The notes under the pieces: generated by a model
What the model was told of the DNA's origin: nothing
What the model saw: only the letters and a program-made list of their open reading frames with translations
The model's database searches: none
Shown: positions 58,896-64,000 of the stretch, one piece after another
How positions within the stretch are numbered: the stretch's first letter is position 1
Layout of the letters: the number at the start of each line of letters is the position of its first letter
Position numbers and translations under genes: made by a program
NCBI RefSeq assembly: GCF_001577755.1
Contig: NZ_CP010776.1
Location: forward strand, 3,968,001-4,032,000
Reading direction: 5' to 3'
Origin: Rufibacter sp. DG15C
GTDB taxonomy: Bacteria; Bacteroidota; Bacteroidia; Cytophagales; Hymenobacteraceae
DNA: 64,000 nt

Positions 58896-59666
58896 CTAGG
58901 CCTCATCTAAGAGTTGTCGCATCCTTTTAATTTGCGCAACATCTGCCACCAACTGATCATATTCTGAAATAGGGCTGTTGCTGGACATGGGCGGATAGTC
59001 CTTCCGGAAAACCATTCCCCCTTCTACCCTACTCCGCACAGAGGCGTGCACTTCTCTCACGCCGGTTTGAGTGATAATCGCCTGCACATTGGTTGGATTG
59101 ATGCCACTGCCCGGCATAATAATCATATCACCTCCGGCGCGCTCTTGCAATTTTTGAATAAGTGAGGCACCCTGCAAAGCGGTTTCCTGTTGGCCAGAGG
59201 TAAGCAGGCGGTCAATGTGGAGGGAGAGTATTTGGTCAAGGGCTTCCAGTGGGTTTCGGGTAAGGTCAAAGGCTCGGTGGAAGGTGATGCTCAACGGTCT
59301 GGCGCAGTCTATCAGTTCCTGGGTACCGGCTACGTCAATGTCCCCGTCTTTGGTCAATGCTCCTAGAACCACGCCGTCCACTCCCAATTCTCGGCACAGC
59401 TGAATATCCCGTTTCATGACTTCCATCTCTTCTTTGGAATAGAGAAAATCTCCGCGGCGCGGACGGATAAGGACATGCAGGGGAATGGAAATACTTTCGC
59501 GCACTAGGCTAATCATGCCGGCGCTGGGCGTGGTGCCACCGCCGGCCAAATAATCGCAGAGCTCTACGCGCTGGGCCCCGCCTTGCTCAGCGGCCACCGC
59601 TGAGGCCACCGAGTCAATGCATATTTCCAGGCTGTAAATCTGGTTAGAGCTTGTATTTACCATCAA
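58896..59666 (-). CDS. cutC: CutC-family TIM-barrel protein
   Basis: 256-aa cytoplasmic protein of the CutC family (named for copper homeostasis in E. coli). Family motifs: LEICIDSVASAVAAEQGGAQ near 10, RVELCDYLAGGGTTPS near 32, VLIRPRRGDFLYS near 62, DGVVLGALTKDG near 96, and SITFHRAFD near 126. It overlaps the glycosylasparaginase gene by 23 nt, i.e. is translated with it. Inserted among glycan-degradation genes with no copper genes near, so a role in amino-sugar catabolism deserves consideration. Confidence 0.9.
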   Translation of the reverse strand: MMVNTSSNQIYSLEICIDSVASAVAAEQGGAQRVELCDYLAGGGTTPSAGMISLVRESISIPLHVLIRPRRGDFLYSKEEMEVMKRDIQLCRELGVDGVVLGALTKDGDIDVAGTQELIDCARPLSITFHRAFDLTRNPLEALDQILSLHIDRLLTSGQQETALQGASLIQKLQERAGGDMIIMPGSGINPTNVQAIITQTGVREVHASVRSRVEGGMVFRKDYPPMSSNSPISEYDQLVADVAQIKRMRQLLDEA

Positions 59667-60621
59667 TCAGCTGTTTGCCCTTGGCATCATGCACCGCGTA
59701 GTTAAAGCCTTTGTGGATGCAGTAACCGCCGTACTCGCCTTGTTTGTTGAGGGCAATGAATCCCACCTGCAAATCTTTCACGTCTTTGTGTTTGGCAATG
59801 ATACGCTCTACGGCCAGTTTGCACGCTTTCTCAGGAGAATTCCCTTGGCGCATCAGTTCTACCACCAAGTGACTGCCTACCATTCTGATGACAGCTTCGC
59901 CCAAGCCAGTAGCCGTGGCAGCCCCTACTTCATTGTCCACGAAAAGGCCCGCACCAATGATAGGCGAATCTCCTACCCGGCCGTGCATTTTAAACGCCGC
60001 GCCGCTGGTGGTGCAGGCGCCGGCTAAGTCACCGTTTGCGTCCAGGGCCAGCATGCCAATGGTATCATGATTTTCAATGTTAATGACCGGTTTGTATTTA
60101 GATTCCTTCAGCCAGTTTTTCCAGTCCTTTTCAGATTCAGGGGTGAGCAGGTTCTCTTTCTTGAACCCTTTGGAGATGGCAAACTCATACGCACCCTGGC
60201 CTACCAGCATTACGTGCGGCGTGTCCTCCATCACCTTGCGGGCCACCGAGATAGGATGCTTAATGTGCTGAAGAAACGCGACCGCGCCACAGTTGCTGTC
60301 CTTGTCCATGATGCAGGCGTCCAGCGTCACTTTGCCTTCGCGGTCCGGGTAGCCGCCGTAGCCTACGGTGCGCACCTTGGGGTCTGCCTCGGGTACGCGC
60401 ACGCCAGCTTCTACCGCGTCTAAGGCGCTGCCGTTTTTAGAAAGGACCTCCCAGGCGGCCGCGTTAGCCGGAATGCCGTGATCCCAAGTTGAGATGACAA
60501 TGGGTTTGCCCGGTTTAGCCGAGTTTAGGGAGCCTCCAAAAGCTTTCACAACCTCAAATCCCCCTCCTAAAAAAGTAGCGCTGAGCGCTGATAGTTTTAA
60601 AAATTTACGTCTGCTGCTCAT
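59644..60621 (-). CDS. N4-(beta-N-acetylglucosaminyl)-L-asparaginase (glycosylasparaginase)
   Basis: 325-aa N-terminal nucleophile hydrolase that cleaves the GlcNAc-Asn bond, the last linkage of N-glycoproteins. The self-cleavage/nucleophile site is HD|TIGM with T187; the following GNxxxGACTTSG segment and GRVGDSPIIGAG match the Elizabethkingia and human enzymes. N-terminal twin-arginine signal (SRRKFLK, then a hydrophobic stretch to about 27) indicates Tat export to the periplasm. Upstream partner of CutC. Confidence 0.94.
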   Translation of the reverse strand: MSSRRKFLKLSALSATFLGGGFEVVKAFGGSLNSAKPGKPIVISTWDHGIPANAAAWEVLSKNGSALDAVEAGVRVPEADPKVRTVGYGGYPDREGKVTLDACIMDKDSNCGAVAFLQHIKHPISVARKVMEDTPHVMLVGQGAYEFAISKGFKKENLLTPESEKDWKNWLKESKYKPVINIENHDTIGMLALDANGDLAGACTTSGAAFKMHGRVGDSPIIGAGLFVDNEVGAATATGLGEAVIRMVGSHLVVELMRQGNSPEKACKLAVERIIAKHKDVKDLQVGFIALNKQGEYGGYCIHKGFNYAVHDAKGKQLIDGKYKL

Positions 60622-60745
60622 ATGCGCGTATGGTTTAAATGCTGTAGGAATCTGTTGTCGAATATTCTTTCATGAAGTACCCTATGCCGTGCCTCCCATA
60701 AAATTGACTAGGTTTTAAGCCTCACTTTTGAAGTCCACGCTCTTC

Positions 60746-60783
60746 CGTTTTTAGCTTATTTTCCAGAAAAGAAGCCAAAAACG
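60746..60783. repeat. 38-nt interspersed palindrome, copy 21
   Basis: CGTTTTTAGCTTA / AGAAGCCAAAAACG between GH125 (stop 69 nt away) and the glycosylasparaginase start. Here GCTT pairs with AAGC. Confidence 0.9.
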
Positions 60784-60852
60784 ATAATATGCCTTATCTG
60801 TATTCAAATGGGAAACTCGGCTCTTACTCCTGCTCTCAAAGATCTGGAATTG

Positions 60853-62280
60853 TTAGGCTTTCAGTAGATGCGGTCGTTCAGCGTGCAACTTCAGAATGAG
60901 TTCGCCGAACAGGGTGTTGGCCCAGGCAAACCATTCTCTGGTGAACTTGCTTGGGTCGTCTTTGTGGAAGGTCTCATGCATGAAGCCCGTACCCGCGTGG
61001 GTGGTTTTCAAGGTCTGCAGGCACTCCTTGATTTCCTGTTCAGACTGGCTGGTCATGGCTTGCATGATGATGCTCATAGGCCAAATCATATCTGGCCCCA
61101 CGTGCGGACCGCCAATGCCTTTGCCAGCCTTGCCCGAGAAGTACCAGGGGTTGTCTTTGCTCAGCGCGAACTTGCGCGTGTTTTGGTACACAGGGTCTTG
61201 CAAAGAGCAGGCACCCAGGTAGGGCATGGCCAGCAGGCTAGGAATGTTGGCATCATCCATGAACAGTTGATTACCGTAACCGTCTACCTCAAACGGAAAC
61301 ACCTTTCCGTACTGCAGATGCTCGGCAACCGCCAACTTTGCCAAGGCAATTTCTACTTCGTTTGCCAGATTTGTGCACTCAGTAGCCAATTGGTTGTCCT
61401 TGGTAATTTTCTGACTCATTTCTGCCAACTGCCGCAAAGACGTTACCGCAAAATGATTGGAAGGCACCAGGAACAAATAGATGGTGGCGTCATCTGAGGG
61501 CCGGAACGTGGAGCAAATCAAGCCTACCGGGTTGATGGGGTTTCCATAGCCGGCGCCCGAAACGGTGTCGGTTTGTTTGGGGGTGTTGCGTTGGAAGGTG
61601 TAAGGGCCTTTGCCCTCTTTGCGTTGCTGTTCTCTAAATGTCTTCACCACCAATTGCATGGCCCGTTGCCAGTCAGTATCAAAAGGGCTGATGTCACCAG
61701 TGGTTTTCCAGTAATGATAAGCCAGCCTAATGGGATAGCACAGCGAGTCAATTTCCCATTTGCGTTCGTGCAGTTCGGGCTTCATGGTGGTGAGGTCAGA
61801 TTTCCACTCACTGCCTTTGGGTCCGTCATTGAAGGCGTTGGCGTACGGGTCAATCAAAATGCACTTGGTCTGCCGATTGATGACGCCTGCCACCAAGTTT
61901 TGCAGTTTCTTCTCCTCCTTGGTAAACGGCAAATACGGCCACACTTGGGCCGTGGAATCTCGTAGCCACATGGCTTCAATGTCGCCGGTAATTACAAACG
62001 TATCTGGCTTTCCATTTACTTCTTTGTAATGAACCGTCGTGTCTAGAGTGTTGGGGAAGCAGTTTTCAAAAAGCCAGGCCAGTTCTTTGTCACCGATGGC
62101 TTTCTTCACCTCGGCCAGCTTTTTCTCAATGGCTTTGCTGGTGAAGTTGCGTTTGGCCAAAGCCGGACGCTTGCTAGTGAACGGCTCACTAGCTGCTAAA
62201 GCGTTGAAAGGGAAACCTACAGCGGCTAGACCCAAGGTGGCGATGGTAGATTTTTTGACAAACTCTCTTCTAGTGGGCAT
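60853..62280 (-). CDS. GH125 exo-alpha-1,6-mannosidase
   Basis: 475 aa from ATG 62280 ([12 protein letters not shown]), a twin-arginine signal with hydrophobic stretch to about 29, chosen over longer frames. GH125 (formerly DUF1237) motifs: [17 protein letters not shown] near 99, [14 protein letters not shown] near 138, and [15 protein letters not shown] near 190. GH125 enzymes hydrolyse alpha-1,6-mannosyl linkages, fitting the N-glycan trimannosyl core. Periplasmic. A 15-bp palindrome lies about 35 nt upstream. Confidence 0.92.
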   Translation of the reverse strand: MPTRREFVKKSTIATLGLAAVGFPFNALAASEPFTSKRPALAKRNFTSKAIEKKLAEVKKAIGDKELAWLFENCFPNTLDTTVHYKEVNGKPDTFVITGDIEAMWLRDSTAQVWPYLPFTKEEKKLQNLVAGVINRQTKCILIDPYANAFNDGPKGSEWKSDLTTMKPELHERKWEIDSLCYPIRLAYHYWKTTGDISPFDTDWQRAMQLVVKTFREQQRKEGKGPYTFQRNTPKQTDTVSGAGYGNPINPVGLICSTFRPSDDATIYLFLVPSNHFAVTSLRQLAEMSQKITKDNQLATECTNLANEVEIALAKLAVAEHLQYGKVFPFEVDGYGNQLFMDDANIPSLLAMPYLGACSLQDPVYQNTRKFALSKDNPWYFSGKAGKGIGGPHVGPDMIWPMSIIMQAMTSQSEQEIKECLQTLKTTHAGTGFMHETFHKDDPSKFTREWFAWANTLFGELILKLHAERPHLLKA

Positions 62281-62314
62281 GCGTTCTTTCCTTTTGAAGG
62301 TTCCGTTAGCAAAG

Positions 62315-62329
62315 CATCCAAATTGGATG
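62315..62329. promoter_or_regulatory. Operator-like palindrome CATCCAAATTGGATG
   Basis: 7-bp perfect arms around a central A, 35 nt before the GH125 ATG on the minus strand. Possible regulator site; no cognate regulator is visible. Confidence 0.3.
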
Positions 62330-62534
62330 GATATACCTGCTCTAGGAAACACCTCAGTTATTATGCCTCAATCTATAAAAAACTCTTGTGATTGCTACTT
62401 GCCTACAGATAATGAGAAAAGAATGATGCAAAAATGTTTGGTCAGAAGCCATCTGCTATAATCTGAATAATACTGCCCATAAAGTATTACCAATAGTTAA
62501 GTTGGGGTTGATATTTTGACTTTCTCATCCTTTA

Positions 62535-62573
62535 TTAAAAAGAAACTGCCACCAAAAGCAACTTCGGTGGCAG
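62535..62573 (-). terminator. Terminator after the Rrf2 gene
   Basis: On the minus strand CTGCCACC pairs with GGTGGCAG around a 12-nt loop and is followed by TTTCTTTTT. Confidence 0.8.
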
Positions 62574-62650
62574 CTAAGAAATTGTGAGTAAATAGACCAG
62601 AACTTAATGCTAAAAACCGTCAGGTTTAAACTAATCCAAATCGCTTTGAC

Positions 62651-63127
62651 CTAGGATAAACCAATACCAGGAGACTTCAACTCTGCGGGATCTTGGACGT
62701 TGGTGATAAAGTAGTTACCCGTGGTGATGCCATCTACCAAGGTTTGAATGGTTTTGTCCCGGAACGTCTTAAGCAATTGGTCCCTATACCGCTTTATATC
62801 ATCGTGCAACGGACAAGGATGGGTATCTGAGCATTCCTTCATGCCCATTCCGCATTTCCTGAAAGCCTCTAGTCCATCAATGGTCCGAACCACCTCTAAG
62901 ACATTGATTTGATTGGCCGGACGGTGCAGATAGAACCCGCCACCAGGACCTTTCATGGAGGCAATCACTCCTTTGCGTACCAGGTCTTGTAGAATCTTGC
63001 CCATAAAGTGAGTGGGCAGTTCTAATTCTTTGGCAATTTCCTTAATACCCGACCGTTGGCCCTTGGCGTTGTTCAGGGCAATATAGACAATCGCACGAAG
63101 GGCGTATTCTGTTGTCTTTGATAACAT
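62651..63127 (-). CDS. Rrf2-family transcriptional regulator with Fe-S cysteines
   Basis: 158 aa. N-terminal winged helix (MLSKTTEYALRAIVYIAL, IAKELELPTHFMGKILQDL, GPGGGFYL) and three cysteines C92, C99 and C105 spaced as in IscR/NsrR-type Fe-S binding members. Probably senses iron-sulfur status or nitric oxide. It is downstream of a DUF59 Fe-S maturation gene and a membrane protein on the same strand. Confidence 0.9.
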   Translation of the reverse strand: MLSKTTEYALRAIVYIALNNAKGQRSGIKEIAKELELPTHFMGKILQDLVRKGVIASMKGPGGGFYLHRPANQINVLEVVRTIDGLEAFRKCGMGMKECSDTHPCPLHDDIKRYRDQLLKTFRDKTIQTLVDGITTGNYFITNVQDPAELKSPGIGLS

Positions 63128-63175
63128 GGGTTCTCTTCTGTCCTAGCCTCTTGTTCGTTTACAATCCCAAAGGTA

Positions 63176-63490
63176 TTACATCTGCTCTAGTTGCCGTCTA
63201 CCTTCTTCCGTAATCATTTCTGGCGACCACATGGGCCACCATACCAGATCCACTTGTATGTCTAATAGGGGGAATTTCCTTTTCAATATCTGCTGGGTGG
63301 CGGTCTCAATGGTTGCACTCATGGGGCAGCCGCGGGTGGTAAGCGTTAACTTTACTTTAAGTAGCTTTTCTTCTACCTCTACTTTGTACACCAACCCTAA
63401 ATCCACTATGTTGATGCCTACCTCTGGATCTATTATGTATTTAAGAGTATCCAACACTTGGTCCACAATATCAGGTGCTTGCGTTTGCAT
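63176..63490 (-). CDS. MIP18/DUF59 family metal-sulfur cluster assembly factor
   Basis: 104-aa MIP18/SufT/PaaD-like protein: DPEVGINIVDLGLVYKV near 21-37 and the conserved cysteine in LTTRGCPMSATI near 51. Such proteins help insert Fe-S clusters. Its start overlaps the end of the upstream membrane-protein gene by 20 nt, so translation is coupled. Confidence 0.9.
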   Translation of the reverse strand: MQTQAPDIVDQVLDTLKYIIDPEVGINIVDLGLVYKVEVEEKLLKVKLTLTTRGCPMSATIETATQQILKRKFPLLDIQVDLVWWPMWSPEMITEEGRRQLEQM

Positions 63491-64000
63491 AGGAAAAGGG
63501 TTTTAAGTCATGTACTTTATGTAGCAGCAGCGTAAATACATTGATGGCATATAAGCTGGCCGCTAAGCTTAAGAATAGCGCACCTGCCAGGAGTATGATT
63601 TGCTCCCGCAGTAGTACCCCAACCACTAAAATTACAAACCCTACCAAGTAAGAGATGTTTTGCCAGAACAGTAGTTTATGGTTGTACAGGTCTTTGGGCA
63701 AGGGCGTTTTCACTCGGCCTACATGGTGTTCATAGGCATGCATCCAGACAATGAAAGGAAGCGTTTTGAATGTCTGCCCCAGAATTAGCGCTGTAATAAA
63801 ACCCAAAAAAACAGAGAGGCCATATACCAAATAAATACTGGACAAAAGCGTGCTGGGCAACTCTACAGGACTACTTACTACAAATACCAGCACCATGGGC
63901 AGTAGCAGTAAGAAAAGTGCTACAAAAGTCTGTTTCATGCCCAAATCAAGATCTGGCCGTTGCTTGGTTTTATATGCTGTGTGCACGAAATACAGGAACA
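63471..64000 (-). CDS. Polytopic membrane protein, C-terminal part (5' end outside window)
   Basis: The frame stays open to the window edge (upstream codons read FLYFV before a GTG at 63986), so this is very probably the C-terminal part of a longer protein. Visible: about five hydrophobic helices with VWMHAYEHHVGRVKTPLPKD in a loop, histidine-rich, suggestive of a haem- or metal-binding membrane protein, such as a heme-copper/NnrS-like family, but not identifiable. It is coupled to DUF59 and next to an Fe-S Rrf2 regulator. Confidence 0.6.
   Translation of the reverse strand, partial: FLYFVHTAYKTKQRPDLDLGMKQTFVALFLLLLPMVLVFVVSSPVELPSTLLSSIYLVYGLSVFLGFITALILGQTFKTLPFIVWMHAYEHHVGRVKTPLPKDLYNHKLLFWQNISYLVGFVILVVGVLLREQIILLAGALFLSLAASLYAINVFTLLLHKVHDLKPFSYANAST

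Larger units (their letters stand above)
62281..62650. other. Intergenic region upstream of the GH125 gene
   Basis: 370 nt holding an operator-like palindrome near the GH125 gene and the Rrf2 gene terminator at the far end. No gene seen. Confidence 0.5.

Noticed and set aside
3355-60783. Palindromic repeats as a CRISPR array
   Set aside because: Copies are kilobases apart, unequal in sequence and separated by genes, with no regular spacers or cas genes.
48468-62280. Canonical polysaccharide utilisation locus
   Set aside because: No SusC/SusD-like genes, sensor or regulator are present in this stretch, so only a glycan-degradation gene block is claimed.

Overview
The window looks like chromosome of a Bacteroidota member of the order Cytophagales, most probably Hymenobacteraceae (Rufibacter/Pontibacter/Hymenobacter type). 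Grounds: transketolase split into two genes, TAnnTTTG-type -7 promoter elements, little Shine-Dalgarno use, frequent TTG/GTG starts, signal peptides ending before Gln, and families common in that phylum (GH92, GH125, DUF2461, NFACT/RqcH-like). The genus is a guess from gene content, not a database result.

Layout. 0-11.3 kb: transketolase halves flanking a VWA protein, an ECF-type sigma/membrane protein/Spy-like cassette (copy A), class III aminotransferase, SLC13-type transporter, lipoprotein, TerB-like protein, 6-phosphofructokinase. 11.4-13.4 kb: miaA translationally coupled to a glycosyltransferase. 13.5-21.8 kb: a 1758-residue hybrid kinase with its single-domain response regulator, a small conserved protein, a metallo-hydrolase and an RqcH/NFACT protein. 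22.0-23.9 kb: STAS-like protein, tRNA-Leu(GAG) and about 1.3 kb of AT-rich sequence without a convincing gene. 23.9-32.5 kb: DUF1206, PhzF, amidohydrolase, DUF2461, a classical sigma/anti-sigma pair, aldehyde dehydrogenase, YdcF-like and DUF2905 proteins. 32.6-44.1 kb: topoisomerase III, a Gly/Ser/Tyr-rich low-complexity protein, carbonic anhydrase + SulP transporter, a two-component system, Bcr/CflA efflux pump, universal stress protein. 44.1-48.2 kb: sigma/membrane/Spy-like cassette copy B with a divergent lipoprotein, then cupin, GNAT and a second STAS-like gene. 48.5-62.3 kb: a glycan-degradation block (two GH2, GH92, GH20, CutC-family protein, glycosylasparaginase, GH125) whose activities together would dismantle an asparagine-linked glycan. 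62.6-64.0 kb: Rrf2 regulator, MIP18/DUF59-type protein and the end of a membrane protein.

The most striking feature is not a gene. A 38-nt palindrome (half-site CGTTTTTGGCCTGTTTTC followed by an approximate reverse complement) occurs 21 times, about once per 3 kb. It lies almost always just downstream of stop codons, with base-pair-preserving changes between copies. Two copies lie in frame inside coding sequences (an amidohydrolase signal peptide and a YdcF-like membrane segment), one supplies a stop codon, and further degenerate or half copies are possible. A second noteworthy signal is a pair of divergent promoters with the same AACCTTT-N14-TCTWAG layout between the copy B sigma factor and the lipoprotein gene, suggesting an autoregulated envelope-stress or metal-stress regulon organised like CnrYXH.
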